This document shows, piece after piece, positions 26,810 to 35,634 of a stretch of DNA of 64,000 bases; position 1 is the stretch's first letter, and each line of letters opens with the position of its first letter. A program made the translations under genes and the position numbers. The notes beneath the pieces were generated by a model. That model worked only from the letters and a program-made list of their open reading frames with translations, ran no database searches and was not told the origin of the DNA. Origin of the DNA: Rheinheimera faecalis (GTDB lineage: Bacteria > Pseudomonadota > Gammaproteobacteria > Enterobacterales > Alteromonadaceae); assembly GCF_021290965.1 (NCBI RefSeq), contig NZ_JAJOYT010000001.1:248001-312000 (forward strand), in the 5' to 3' direction.

Positions 26810-28435
26810 ATGTTATTAAGGAATTATAAAATTGGGGCCCGCTTATTGGCTGGTTTTGCGGTATTGGGATTGTTGGTGGTGTTGCAAGGCAGTATGGCGT
26901 TGATGAATATGGCGCAAATGCGTGCTGTATCAGCGGAAATTGAAGACAACACAATTCCTACGCTGGACAGCCTCGCGGCATTGAATTTAAACATGATGAG
27001 GGTGCGGATCTTTACCTTTCGTCTGATGTTGGCCGAAACCGATACACAAAAAACTGATTATCAGGCCGCGTTGGCTAAGGTACGGACAGAGGTCACCGAC
27101 TATCAACAAAAGTATGAAAAACTGATTTCTATTGATGGAGAGAGGGCTGTTTACCAGCAATTTGTTGCTGCTCAGCAGGATTATTTGGCAGGTCAAAGTC
27201 GTTTATTACAAGCTTTGGATGCGGGAAATAAAGCTGAAGCTACCCGGATCAGTAATGAAGAGTTAACAGGTCATTCCGATAAAATGACCAAGGCTCTGGT
27301 GCAGTTGGCTCTGCTTAACCGCGACTTCTCCAAACAACAGACGGATCTGTCAGCTGAAAATTATGAACTCAGTAAAATTCTGGTGGTGGTTGCTATTGTA
27401 GTAGGCATAGCTGTCAGTATTTTTATCGCATTGTGGATGACTCGCAGTATTACAGTCCCTATGACTGACGCAGTCAGTGTCGCCGAAACTGTAGCTGCGG
27501 GGGATTTAACACAAAAAATCGCTGTCAGTGGTGATGATGAGGCCAGCCGTTTGATGGCAGCGTTGCAAAAAATGCAGCAAAACCTGCGTGATGCAATGAG
27601 CCATATTTCTAATTCCTCGGATCAACTGGCATCCGCTGCTGAAGAGCTGAACTCTGTTACTGAAGACTCATCCCGTGGCTTGCAACAACAAAATGATGAA
27701 ATTCAACAGGCCGCCACTGCTATTACTGAAATGAGCTCTGCTGTGGATGAAGTAGCGCAAACCGCAGTTCAAACTTCTGAGCAATCAACTGAATCGGCGA
27801 AAATGGCAGTTCAGGGCCAACAACAGGTCGATGAGACTGTAAAAGCGATCCGTGATATGAATCAGGATGTGGCGGTGACATCAGAGCTTATCCAGGGATT
27901 AGCTGTGCAATCGCAAGATATAGGCAAGGTGTTGGATGTGATCCGTGCTATTGCCGAACAAACTAACTTACTTGCACTGAATGCCGCCATTGAAGCAGCG
28001 CGGGCAGGGGATGCAGGCCGGGGTTTTGCTGTGGTTGCAGATGAAGTCCGGGCTTTAGCACATCGTACTCAAACCTCGACCCGTGAAATTGAAGAAATGA
28101 TTGCCAAAATTCGCAGCGGTACAGGGGATGCGGTCAGTGCAATGAAACATAGCAGCGATAAAGCAGGTTATGCGTTAACAGTGGCTCAGGCCGCTGGAGA
28201 AGCCTTAACCATCATTACTCAGCGTATTAATAAAATCAGCGACAGTAATCTGGTGATTGCAAGTGCTGCTGAAGAGCAAGCCAAAGTGGCACGTGAAATT
28301 GACCGAAATATTGTTAATATCAGCGATTTAGCCGCACAAACTGCAGCAGGAGCCAATCAGACCAGCGCTTCGGCTCATGAGTTATCCCGTTTAGCTGTGG
28401 ATTTAAATGCTCTGGTTACCCGCTTTAAAGTATAA
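26810..28435 (+). CDS. Methyl-accepting chemotaxis protein, four-helix-bundle sensor
   Basis: 541 residues from the ATG at 26810 (GAAGGGA upstream). Membrane helix at about 10-32, a helical periplasmic sensor of about 155 residues of the 4HB_MCP type, second helix at about 190-210, HAMP at about 212-265, and the signalling domain with the [19 protein letters not shown] tip near 380-400. It lies directly after the D-glutamate operon, so it might sense a related nutrient; that is only positional inference. Confidence 0.94.
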   Translation: MLLRNYKIGARLLAGFAVLGLLVVLQGSMALMNMAQMRAVSAEIEDNTIPTLDSLAALNLNMMRVRIFTFRLMLAETDTQKTDYQAALAKVRTEVTDYQQKYEKLISIDGERAVYQQFVAAQQDYLAGQSRLLQALDAGNKAEATRISNEELTGHSDKMTKALVQLALLNRDFSKQQTDLSAENYELSKILVVVAIVVGIAVSIFIALWMTRSITVPMTDAVSVAETVAAGDLTQKIAVSGDDEASRLMAALQKMQQNLRDAMSHISNSSDQLASAAEELNSVTEDSSRGLQQQNDEIQQAATAITEMSSAVDEVAQTAVQTSEQSTESAKMAVQGQQQVDETVKAIRDMNQDVAVTSELIQGLAVQSQDIGKVLDVIRAIAEQTNLLALNAAIEAARAGDAGRGFAVVADEVRALAHRTQTSTREIEEMIAKIRSGTGDAVSAMKHSSDKAGYALTVAQAAGEALTIITQRINKISDSNLVIASAAEEQAKVAREIDRNIVNISDLAAQTAAGANQTSASAHELSRLAVDLNALVTRFKV

Positions 28436-28450
28436 CTACAGGTCGTGAGC

Positions 28451-29587
28451 ATGGATGCTTTACCCCAGACTACACCACGAGTGCATCAGATGGATGCGCT
28501 GCGTGGTGTGGCTGTACTGATGATTCTATTGGTCAATATTTTTGCTTTTGGCTATCCGCTGGAAGTCTCTGAGCAAGCCGGACTCTCAGACTCTATGTCG
28601 TTGTTGTCACAGCTGCAGCATCAGCTGTATGAGCTGTTGATCCATGGCAAGTTGATTAGTCTGCTGACGCTGCTATTTGGTGCCAGTTTGTATCTGTTGT
28701 GGCAGCAAAGCCATGGGGCAGAGACGAAACTTAAAGCCAGAATGTCAGCTTTGTTATTGATCGGGTTTTGCCATTGTGTTTTTGTTTGGTCTGGTGATGT
28801 TTTGCTGATGTATGCCTCAGTGGCATCCGGGCTTTTGTGGCAACGAGTGCAGCACTGGACACCAGAACATCAATTGCGATATGCCAAACACTATCTGACG
28901 GCAGGTTTGGTTTTACCTACTTTGGTATGGCTGCTTCCATCCGGACAAACAGAAGAGCCGGCAGATACTGCAAAGCTAATTGCCTTGTATACGGGCCCTT
29001 ATAGTGACCAGGTATGGCATCAACTCAAGTATGTGGGTTTAGTTGCGCTTGATTTGCTTTTTATCAGTTACTGGTGGTTTGGCGGCATGATGTTACTTGC
29101 GATTTGGGCTATCCAATCGGACTGGCAACAGCTATTAAAAAATCATTTTGTTACTTTGCTGCTGATTGCTTTTGGCTGCGGTTTACTGCCTATGCTCTGG
29201 ACTGGATTTGCGGCCACAGATCCGACGCTGCATCCTCTGCACATGATCTCCGATCTGTGTTTTGCCCTGATTTACATCCGGTTATTTATCTTTGTTATTC
29301 CTTTATTCCCTGCGTTTTTGGAACTGCTCAGGCGTTGTGGCCGTTGTTCTTTATCTTTGTATCTCTGGCAGTCAGTGACCATGGTGCTGCTGTTTCGCTG
29401 GGTGTATCCGGAGTTGTTTGGTCTGTTGGACCGGCCATCTCTGACGACTATTGCTTTCATCTTGATCACGCTGCAATTACTGTGCGTGCACTATTTTTAC
29501 AAGGCCGGCCAGTTATGGTGGTTTGAGCAGCTGTATCGTTGGCTCAGTCTGAAACTGGAGCGCAGAGCGCAGGATACAGCGGCGTAA
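28451..29587 (+). CDS. DUF418 membrane protein (YeiB family)
   Basis: 378 residues from the ATG at 28451 (a GTG at 28445 is an alternative). Begins with the family motif MDALRGVAVLMILLVNIFAF, continues with FGASLYLLWQQ and about eight to ten membrane helices, and ends with the GRCSLSLYLWQSV region that defines the DUF418 domain. Function unknown. Ten to fifteen bases after the chemoreceptor; probably co-transcribed. Confidence 0.9.
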   Translation: MDALPQTTPRVHQMDALRGVAVLMILLVNIFAFGYPLEVSEQAGLSDSMSLLSQLQHQLYELLIHGKLISLLTLLFGASLYLLWQQSHGAETKLKARMSALLLIGFCHCVFVWSGDVLLMYASVASGLLWQRVQHWTPEHQLRYAKHYLTAGLVLPTLVWLLPSGQTEEPADTAKLIALYTGPYSDQVWHQLKYVGLVALDLLFISYWWFGGMMLLAIWAIQSDWQQLLKNHFVTLLLIAFGCGLLPMLWTGFAATDPTLHPLHMISDLCFALIYIRLFIFVIPLFPAFLELLRRCGRCSLSLYLWQSVTMVLLFRWVYPELFGLLDRPSLTTIAFILITLQLLCVHYFYKAGQLWWFEQLYRWLSLKLERRAQDTAA

Positions 29588-29608
29588 AACTACAGGTCTA
29601 ATGGGGTT

Positions 29609-30127
29609 TCAGAACCGATATGCGTAGGATAAGGCAATAAAATCCAGTCCTGGGTTAGGTTTTTGCAAACCTGCATTGGAGTAATGCATATAACGTAAAG
29701 CCAGCTGAGCTTTGCTGTGCAGCTGCCAAATCAAGCCTATGCGGTCTTCAAATTGATAATGAGAGCCCAAATCTTTACCAGCAAAACGTTGTTTGTTTAA
29801 CAAACTAAAACCTATACCAAATTCCCAATACAAAGCTCTGTTGTACAAAGTGGTGAATTGCTTCATTAAAACAGGAGATAAAGCGACAGCGAGGTTACTT
29901 TCATATTCAGGATCCTCGCCGTAACGCCACAGATTTGCGCTGACTTCCATATAAAGCTGGGCATCCCCTAAAACCGGTAATTCGGCTAAGTGCCACTCCA
30001 CTGGCCTGTAACCCAGCCTTAAGCCCAGCACATCACCTTCACCTTTAACCAAATCCATAGCCACAACCTGAGCATGAGCCTGCAGGCTCAGCAGCATAAT
30101 ACTAAGTACCAGTAGAAATTTTTTCAT
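29609..30127 (-). CDS. Lipid A 3-O-deacylase (PagL-like)
   Basis: 172 residues: signal peptide ending QAHAQ, then an eight-stranded-barrel-size protein ending in aromatic YRF, typical of outer-membrane proteins. The catalytic region reads RYMHYSNAGLQKPNPGLD: His and Ser of the PagL triad are present. At the position of the third triad member (Glu140 in Pseudomonas PagL, 12 residues after the Ser) there is Asp. It would remove the 3-O-linked acyl chain of lipid A. Convergent with the DUF418 gene. Confidence 0.85.
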   Translation of the reverse strand: MKKFLLVLSIMLLSLQAHAQVVAMDLVKGEGDVLGLRLGYRPVEWHLAELPVLGDAQLYMEVSANLWRYGEDPEYESNLAVALSPVLMKQFTTLYNRALYWEFGIGFSLLNKQRFAGKDLGSHYQFEDRIGLIWQLHSKAQLALRYMHYSNAGLQKPNPGLDFIALSYAYRF

Positions 30128-30474
30128 TGATAATCCGCCTTACTCCACCCTGATGTTTTGCCTGTTTTACTCTTGGCGTCACAGTGGATAAATACCTAAA
30201 ACTTCATAGCTATTACCTGATCCTCACTAGTTTGATTTTTTAGGTCGCATAAAATCAGAACGCTGGAGTGGTTAATAAATATGCATTATGTAACAGTCGG
30301 TACATAAGTTGTGATGAAAAAACAGATATCAAGAGCGCACTATAAAAAATTTATGACAAATAAAAACAAGAAGGAAAAACAACGATTGCGGGGGAAAAGC
30401 GGATAAGAAGTTGACCTTTGTCTGCATGCTGATTAACCTTGCGGTTTCTTAGTTTAAAGGCAGGCAATTTCAAC
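30128..30474. other. Intergenic region before ohrR
   Basis: AT-rich 347-base gap between divergent pagL-like and ohrR genes. I see no gene. An inverted repeat TTATGTA-N8-TACATAA lies at 30286-30307 and could bind a regulator of either gene. A partial match to the TCGC-containing motif of the ohr promoters lies near 30241. Confidence 0.4.
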
Positions 30475-30954
30475 ATGGCGAATTCTTCAGACCAGACCAC
30501 TACGACTTTGGATCCAAAAAGCCTGAAAGCTTTACATCTGGACCAGCAGCTGTGTTTTGCTTTGTACTCCACCTCTTTGGCGATGACCAAAGTCTACAAG
30601 CCTTTACTGGATAAGCTGAGTCTGACCTATCCGCAGTATCTGATTATGCTGATTTTGTGGCAAAACGATGGTCTGGCGTTAAAAGACGTGGGCGAGCAGC
30701 TGCAAATAGACTCTGGTGCTTTAACTCCTGTGATTAAGCGAATGGAAGCTATGGGGTTATTGATCCGAACCCGCAATCCACACAACGAACGCACTCTGGA
30801 AATTCGTTTAACCAAAGCAGGGTGGGCTATGCGTGAGCAAGCGGTTCAGGTGAACCAGACTATAGGTTTGAGTTGTGGCATGGCAGAGCCTGAGATCCAT
30901 GCATTACGCCAGGAATTAGTGCAGTTACGATCGCAGTTAAGTAAGAAACTCTAA
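30475..30954 (+). CDS. ohrR: MarR-family organic-peroxide sensor OhrR
   Basis: 159 residues from the ATG at 30475. The OhrR signature LDQQLCFALYSTSLAMTKVYKPLL carries the peroxide-reactive cysteine (about 27) and nearby tyrosines; TYPQYLIMLILW, then a winged helix (LALKDVGEQLQIDSGALTPVIKRMEAMG and the RNPHNERTLEI wing). It represses ohr until oxidised by organic hydroperoxides. Followed by a strong terminator, so it is transcribed separately from ohr. Confidence 0.93.
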   Translation: MANSSDQTTTTLDPKSLKALHLDQQLCFALYSTSLAMTKVYKPLLDKLSLTYPQYLIMLILWQNDGLALKDVGEQLQIDSGALTPVIKRMEAMGLLIRTRNPHNERTLEIRLTKAGWAMREQAVQVNQTIGLSCGMAEPEIHALRQELVQLRSQLSKKL

Positions 30955-30969
30955 ACCATAGTAGACTTC

Positions 30970-31009
30970 AGCATTAAAAAAGGGCCTTAACGGCCCTTTT
31001 TTAATGCTG
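30970..31009 (+). terminator. Strong terminator after ohrR
   Basis: AGCATTAAAAAAGGGCC and its complement around a TTAAC loop; the U-rich second arm makes it active in both directions. Confidence 0.9.
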
Positions 31010-31089
31010 TTGATTTCATTGAGTGTTAACTTTAAATCATTAAAAAACAATCACATAAAAAATATCTGCAAAATAAGTGGAAATTAAAC

Positions 31090-31118
31090 TTGCGAAATAA
31101 TAGTTGTCGCAATAATAT
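31090..31118 (+). promoter_or_regulatory. Promoter with overlapping putative OhrR site (noncoding transcript)
   Basis: TTGCGA, exact 17-base spacer, TAATAT. The motif TTGTCGCAATAA at 31104-31115 overlaps the -10 box. A near copy with the same geometry lies in the ohr promoter, so both are probably under the same repressor. Confidence 0.6.
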
Positions 31119-31125
31119 AGTCACA

Positions 31126-31288
31126 AGTCGGGTCGAACAGCTGGTTCAACAGCACTAAAACGGCCGGATACAGAACCTAGCAAAGCGTGTGAAAGACAAG
31201 ACGTAAAGAGTTCTTAAGCAGTACAGATTAGGTCCTAAGGACTGGCAGTAAACGAAGTAAAACCGGGTGAGTTCACCCATTTTTTTAA
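31126..31288 (+). ncRNA. Candidate peroxide-regulated small RNA or attenuated ohr leader
   Basis: About 160 bases between a good promoter (31090-31118) and an intrinsic terminator (31264-31287), with no start-plus-ribosome-site reading frame. Small hairpins are visible (GAAC-AGCTG-GTTC near 31139; GTCC-TAA-GGAC near 31232). It may be a free small RNA made when OhrR is inactive, or a leader whose terminator limits read-through into ohr. I know no family that fits. Confidence 0.45.
31264..31288 (+). terminator. Terminator between the noncoding transcript and ohr
   Basis: GGGTG-AGTT-CACCC followed by AT and seven T. Its T tract runs into the -35 region of the ohr promoter. Confidence 0.65.
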
Positions 31289-31312
31289 ATTATATAGTTA
31301 TCGCGATAATAC
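31284..31312 (+). promoter_or_regulatory. ohr promoter with palindromic operator
   Basis: TTTAAA, 17-base spacer, TAATAC. The perfect palindrome TTATCGCGATAA (31298-31309) overlaps the -10 box just as in the upstream promoter; another TATCGC half-site follows at 31314. Predicted start near 31319, about 30 bases before the ohr ATG. Confidence 0.6.
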
Positions 31313-31349
31313 ATATCGCAGCTAAATAAACTTAACAGAGGAATACATC

Positions 31350-31769
31350 ATGCAAGTACTTTACAAAGCAGTCGCAACTTCAACTTCAGGTCGTGACGGT
31401 CGTTCAGTGTCTTCAGACGGCGTATTGGATGTGAAATTAAGCACTCCTAAAGAATTAGGTGGCGCTGGTGGTGCAGCCACTAACCCTGAGCAGTTATTTG
31501 CTGCCGGTTACTCAGCTTGTTTCTTAGGTGCCATTAAATATGTCGCTTCACAGCAAAAAGTGCTGATTGGTAACGATGCAAAAATTACAGCTGAAGTGGG
31601 TATCGGTCAAATCCCAGGTGGTTTTGGTCTGGATATCGAACTGCAAATCAGCCTGCCAGGTGTAAGCCTGGAAGTAGCACAGGACTTAGTGACTAAAGCT
31701 CACCAGGTATGTCCTTATTCAAACGCAACTCGCGGCAATATAGACGTTCGTTTAGTGGTTTTGAACTAA
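31350..31769 (+). CDS. ohr: Organic hydroperoxide reductase
   Basis: 139 residues, the usual size. OsmC/Ohr fold with Cys57 (AAGYSACFLGA) and Cys121 (AHQVCPYSNATRGN), the thiol pair that reduces organic hydroperoxides, and the conserved NPEQLFAAGYSACF segment. AGAGGAA precedes the ATG. Under putative OhrR control. Confidence 0.96.
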   Translation: MQVLYKAVATSTSGRDGRSVSSDGVLDVKLSTPKELGGAGGAATNPEQLFAAGYSACFLGAIKYVASQQKVLIGNDAKITAEVGIGQIPGGFGLDIELQISLPGVSLEVAQDLVTKAHQVCPYSNATRGNIDVRLVVLN

Positions 31770-31892
31770 GGCTATACGGCGCCATACCTTCAGATAACCA
31801 GACTAAACCTTTAGATAATAGCGACAGTGGTGTTTAAAAAATACACTGCTGTCGCCCCTAAACAAAGGCCAAGAGGCCAGTGGAGAATGATG

Positions 31893-32906
31893 ATGAACAC
31901 ATTTCGTAAAATTGTAGGTTTAACAGTGATAGCGTTAGGTATCAACAGTGCATTCGCCGCTGGTGGTCCTGGTGTCGAACAACAAACTCAGAGCTTTTTA
32001 AATGCTCTGGCTCAGGGCGGTGGCAAACCTTTAGAGCAACTGTCGCCTAAAGATGCACGCGCTGTCTTAACTGGCGCTCAGGCCGGTGCCAAATTACCCG
32101 CTGCTGATGTCAGTGAAAAAACCATTACGATTGATGGCAAACCATTAAAACTGGTGGTGGTTCGTCCTGCTGGCAGCAAAGGCGTGTTACCAGCCTTTAT
32201 GTTCTTCCACGGTGGTGGCTGGGTATTAGGCGATTTCCCAACCCACGAGCGTTTAATCCGTGATTTAGTCAGCCGCTCTGGTGCAGCTGCTGTGTATGTC
32301 GATTACACGCCATCACCAGAAGCCAAATACCCAACAGCTATTAATCAGGCTTATGCTGCAACCAAATGGGTGGCTGAGCATGGTAAAGAGCTCAATATCG
32401 ACAGTTCACGTTTAGCGGTTGCCGGTAACAGTGTCGGTGGCAATATGGCGGCAGTAGTCGCGTTAAAAGCCAAAGAAGCTGGTACTCCTAAACTGAAATT
32501 CCAGTTGCTGTTATGGCCTGTGACTGATGCGAACTTTGAGAATACGTCGTACAACCAGTTTGCAGACGGCTACTTCCTGACCAAAAACATGATGCAGTGG
32601 TTCTGGGATAACTACACTACGAATCCAGCAGAGCGTAACGAGATTTATGCCTCACCACTGCGTGCAACCACAGAGCAGTTAAAAGGTTTACCGCCAACTT
32701 TAATTCAGACTGCGGGCTTAGATGTACTGCGTGATGAAGGCGAAGCTTACGGTTACAAACTGGATGCTGCTGGTGTGACAGTCACTTCAGTACGCTACAA
32801 CGGCATGATCCACGACTTCGGTTTACTGAATGTACTGGCTGATGTACCAGGTACACAAGCCGCTATGGACCAGGCAGGTCAGGCACTGAAAAAACACCTG
32901 AACTAA
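31893..32906 (+). CDS. Exported alpha/beta-hydrolase, HSL-type esterase
   Basis: 337 residues from the third of three consecutive ATGs (31887, 31890, 31893), the best spaced from GGAG. Signal peptide ending SAFA. Oxyanion motif FFHGGGWVLGD, nucleophile GNSVGGN, Asp in TAGLDVLRDEG and His in YNGMIHDFG: a full catalytic set of the hormone-sensitive-lipase family. It would hydrolyse short acyl esters in the periplasm. It lies 123 bases after ohr and ends at a terminator, so it may be read through from ohr. Confidence 0.9.
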   Translation: MNTFRKIVGLTVIALGINSAFAAGGPGVEQQTQSFLNALAQGGGKPLEQLSPKDARAVLTGAQAGAKLPAADVSEKTITIDGKPLKLVVVRPAGSKGVLPAFMFFHGGGWVLGDFPTHERLIRDLVSRSGAAAVYVDYTPSPEAKYPTAINQAYAATKWVAEHGKELNIDSSRLAVAGNSVGGNMAAVVALKAKEAGTPKLKFQLLLWPVTDANFENTSYNQFADGYFLTKNMMQWFWDNYTTNPAERNEIYASPLRATTEQLKGLPPTLIQTAGLDVLRDEGEAYGYKLDAAGVTVTSVRYNGMIHDFGLLNVLADVPGTQAAMDQAGQALKKHLN

Positions 32907-32929
32907 TAACTGTCAGTTCAGCATAACGA

Positions 32930-32965
32930 AAAAGGTCAAAGCCCCGGCTCTGACCTTTATTTTTA
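32930..32965 (+). terminator. Terminator after the esterase gene
   Basis: AAAGGTCA...TGACCTTT stem extended by the inner AAGCC/GGCT pairs, then TATTTTT. It can also serve the convergent mltA gene. Confidence 0.75.
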
Positions 32966-33011
32966 CCGTGTTCAAATCGGCGGCCTTAAAGGTCTGCACT
33001 TTGGATCAGAG

Positions 33012-34130
33012 TTATTGACTCTTAGGCAAAATCAGCCAGATTTTGCCGTAGTGACGCAAACTATCGCTGCGCTGCTGAGCTTCATCCCCAATGCCTTGAT
33101 AGACATCAATCCGGCCAGGAGTTTTAATAGCTGCGCCTTTATCCTGAGCCAGCATTAATCTGAACTCATGTCCTGTTAATTCACCTTTATCATCCAATAA
33201 CGGCACTTGTGCCAGTAACACTGAACCTAAAGGAATAAAAGCCGGGTCAACGGCAATGGAGTGCAACGGAGTTAAAGGCACATTGGCTGCACCTACAGGT
33301 TTATCTAAACCTGGCGAGAAAAAGGTATAACTGGGGTTGCGGCTCATCAGTTCACGTTGTCTGTCCGGATGCTTGGCCAGCCATTCTTTAATGGCTGAGG
33401 CGGAAATGGTGTCGGCTGTGTATTCGCCCATTTCAATCAAGACTTTGCCTAAACTGCGGTACGAATGACCGTTACCACCACCATAACTTAATAAATGCTG
33501 CTGGCCATATTCATCTTCCACTACACCTGAGCCTTGAACCTGCATAAAAAAATTATCGACCAGGCTGTTGCTGTAAAACAGCTCCAGTCCTTGACCCGCC
33601 AGTGCCTGTTCGAAGTCAATTTGTTCGCGGCTTGGGTAATTTGTTACCCCTGCAGGCTTACGATAAATAGGGTATTTGTACTCTGCATCAGCTGTGGTCC
33701 GTACTTTAAACACTGGCACATAATAGCCGGTAAACTGCACATTACCTTTACCATCTTCGCCTGCGAGCTGGTGCAGCGCAAAAGCTTTGCCTCCTTCAGC
33801 TGCGGGTTGCTCTGCCCAGTGCTGTAAGTCGTGAATGCTCTGTTGTAACTGGCTTTTACTGACGGTTAAACCCGGCAAGTTATGCAGTTGTACTACCGAC
33901 TTTTTGTTCAGGTACTTGAGTTGTTCTTCAAGACCGGCTAACAACTCCGGCGTCAGCCACTGAGCTTTTAATGCAGCACCTTGTTGTAACTGATAGGTAC
34001 CACTGAATGCTTTGGCTTTTTTATCCAGCCCATTGTTCTCAAACTGATTAGACTGATGAATGCCAGACGTTTGACTACAGGCAGATAAAAGCAGGCTGAC
34101 AATGCCAAGCCATAAAAGATGTTGTTTCAT
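33012..34130 (-). CDS. mltA: Membrane-bound lytic murein transglycosylase A
   Basis: 372 residues from the ATG at 34130. Lipoprotein signal ending LLSAC. MltA barrel domain in the middle (YYVPVFKVR, YPIYRKP, FMQVQGSGVVE) and the C-terminal 3D domain with the catalytic Asp in MLAQDKGAAIKTPGRIDVYQG. It cuts glycan strands of peptidoglycan to 1,6-anhydro products at the outer membrane. Monocistronic. Confidence 0.95.
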   Translation of the reverse strand: MKQHLLWLGIVSLLLSACSQTSGIHQSNQFENNGLDKKAKAFSGTYQLQQGAALKAQWLTPELLAGLEEQLKYLNKKSVVQLHNLPGLTVSKSQLQQSIHDLQHWAEQPAAEGGKAFALHQLAGEDGKGNVQFTGYYVPVFKVRTTADAEYKYPIYRKPAGVTNYPSREQIDFEQALAGQGLELFYSNSLVDNFFMQVQGSGVVEDEYGQQHLLSYGGGNGHSYRSLGKVLIEMGEYTADTISASAIKEWLAKHPDRQRELMSRNPSYTFFSPGLDKPVGAANVPLTPLHSIAVDPAFIPLGSVLLAQVPLLDDKGELTGHEFRLMLAQDKGAAIKTPGRIDVYQGIGDEAQQRSDSLRHYGKIWLILPKSQ

Positions 34131-34317
34131 AAGCAGATAAGATTCAAAAATAACAGACTGTGGCGGCACTCTATGCCACAGCGGTCGGACTGACAACAGC
34201 TGTCCGGGAATTTTTCGGTTGATGTGGTGTAAAAACAACTATTTGATAAAAACGCTAATGCTTGTATTATCAGCTTTATAGGCAGACAGCTTCTGATCTG
34301 GTTTAGCAGGTAACCCA

Positions 34318-35082
34318 ATGAAACTATGGAAAGTACAGCTTGTGATGCTACTGGCTTTGTTGAGCTGGGCCACTGCGGTACAAGCAGAGCCTAAAAGTGC
34401 CGATCTGAAATTTGTGCTGTATTACCCGCAAGTGCCGCCTTATATGTATCAGGACGAAGAAACGCAAAAAATAGTAGGGCTTGTGCCCGAAGTATTGCAG
34501 GACTTTTTTCAGCAACAAAATATTCGTGTGCAGTATGTCGCAGACAACAGAACCCGCGCCGAGCACAGGCTCTACCAGGGAGAAGTTGACGCTATCCTGT
34601 TGGCCAAAGAGTGGACACAACATCCTGACCAACTGCTGTTCTCCGAACCATTACTTGAGCATCAGGACTATTTATTTGCCCGCCAGCCGATGGCGGCACA
34701 AGGCCAATTAGCGGAATGGGTGAAAGGCAAAGCGATTTGCACCCGCCAGTATTATGTCTACGAGGCCTTAACTCCTTTTTTTCAGACCAACGAAACTGCA
34801 AGAGTCGACTCTTCCAGCGAAATGACCCAGCTGAAAATGTTACTCAATGGTCGTTGTGATTTTGCTTTTATGAATGAGCATGTCGCGAACTGGTTGTTGC
34901 ATCACCATTTCCCTGATCAGCAACTTTATCGCTCAGCTAAAGGCTTTAGCCCTGTCGGTCTTACTGTTGCTTTTCATCCGCGCTGGAAACCTAAGCTGGT
35001 TGCTTTTAATCAGTACCTGGCTGAGCAACGTCAGCAAGGAATCATAGCGCAGTGGCTGAAGTTCTACGTCACCAAATCCTGA
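34318..35082 (+). CDS. Periplasmic solute-binding-like protein (SBP family 3)
   Basis: 254 residues: signal peptide ending AVQAE, then a two-lobed binding-protein fold (FVLYYPQVPPYMYQDEETQKIVGLVPEVLQ, AEHRLYQGEVDAILLAKEW, GRCDFAFMNEHVA). No transporter genes adjoin it. Stand-alone proteins of this type are common in Alteromonadales and may act as sensors rather than transport subunits. Ligand unknown. Confidence 0.8.
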   Translation: MKLWKVQLVMLLALLSWATAVQAEPKSADLKFVLYYPQVPPYMYQDEETQKIVGLVPEVLQDFFQQQNIRVQYVADNRTRAEHRLYQGEVDAILLAKEWTQHPDQLLFSEPLLEHQDYLFARQPMAAQGQLAEWVKGKAICTRQYYVYEALTPFFQTNETARVDSSSEMTQLKMLLNGRCDFAFMNEHVANWLLHHHFPDQQLYRSAKGFSPVGLTVAFHPRWKPKLVAFNQYLAEQRQQGIIAQWLKFYVTKS

Positions 35083-35194
35083 GTCTGTCACTTACTACAC
35101 TAGTGTCTGCTGAACTTGCCGGATGATTCTTTCTAAAGGCTGCTTTAGATCAATTACGATTAGTCTTATTTCGTCCATACTCCGTAGGGTTATT

Positions 35195-35219
35195 TATCAA
35201 GGGGCAGAACACCTTGATA
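35195..35219 (+). promoter_or_regulatory. 5'-leader hairpin of the HiPIP message
   Basis: TATCAAGG and CCTTGATA around a nine-base loop, 27 bases before the start codon, without a T run. It could stabilise the message of this probably abundant protein. Confidence 0.35.
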
Positions 35220-35246
35220 CAACAACGACAATAACGGAGTAACAAG

Positions 35247-35537
35247 ATGGGAAATTTAGACAGACGTAATTTTTTAAAACTATCAGCTTCTACTTTGGTT
35301 GGTATCACTTTAGGTGGTACAGCTTTACAGGCTTTAGCTCAGGAGCAGGTGAAAGCTGATGATCCTATGGCTGTGGCGATGAAGTATGTAGATAAATCCA
35401 CTGTGGCAGGGGCGAACTGTGCCAATTGTATGCAGGTGCAAGGCAAAGACGGCGACGCCTTACGGGGTTGTAATATCTTCCCAGGCAAACTGGTCAGTGC
35501 CGATGGCTGGTGTGCAGCCTGGGCGAAAAAAGCCTGA
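35247..35537 (+). CDS. High-potential iron-sulfur protein (HiPIP)
   Basis: 96 residues. A Tat signal (DRRNFLKLSAS) exports the folded protein. Four cysteines at about 58, 61, 75 and 89 in the order CANC...GCNIFPGK...GWCAAW bind a [4Fe-4S] cluster, exactly as in the family. A periplasmic one-electron carrier, in purple bacteria between the bc1 complex and reaction centre; in non-phototrophs like this one, likely to a terminal oxidase. ACGGAG before the ATG; own terminator. Confidence 0.96.
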   Translation: MGNLDRRNFLKLSASTLVGITLGGTALQALAQEQVKADDPMAVAMKYVDKSTVAGANCANCMQVQGKDGDALRGCNIFPGKLVSADGWCAAWAKKA

Positions 35538-35571
35538 GTTTAGCCTGCGATTGCAATGCAAAACCTTAACT

Positions 35572-35600
35572 AAGCCAGTGAAAATACACTGGCTTTTATT
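35572..35600 (+). terminator. Terminator after the HiPIP gene
   Basis: Perfect AAGCCAGTG / CACTGGCTT stem, six-base loop, then TTATT. Confidence 0.8.
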
Positions 35601-35634
35601 GATACGCCGGACGAAGTATCAGCTTCTGCTCAGT

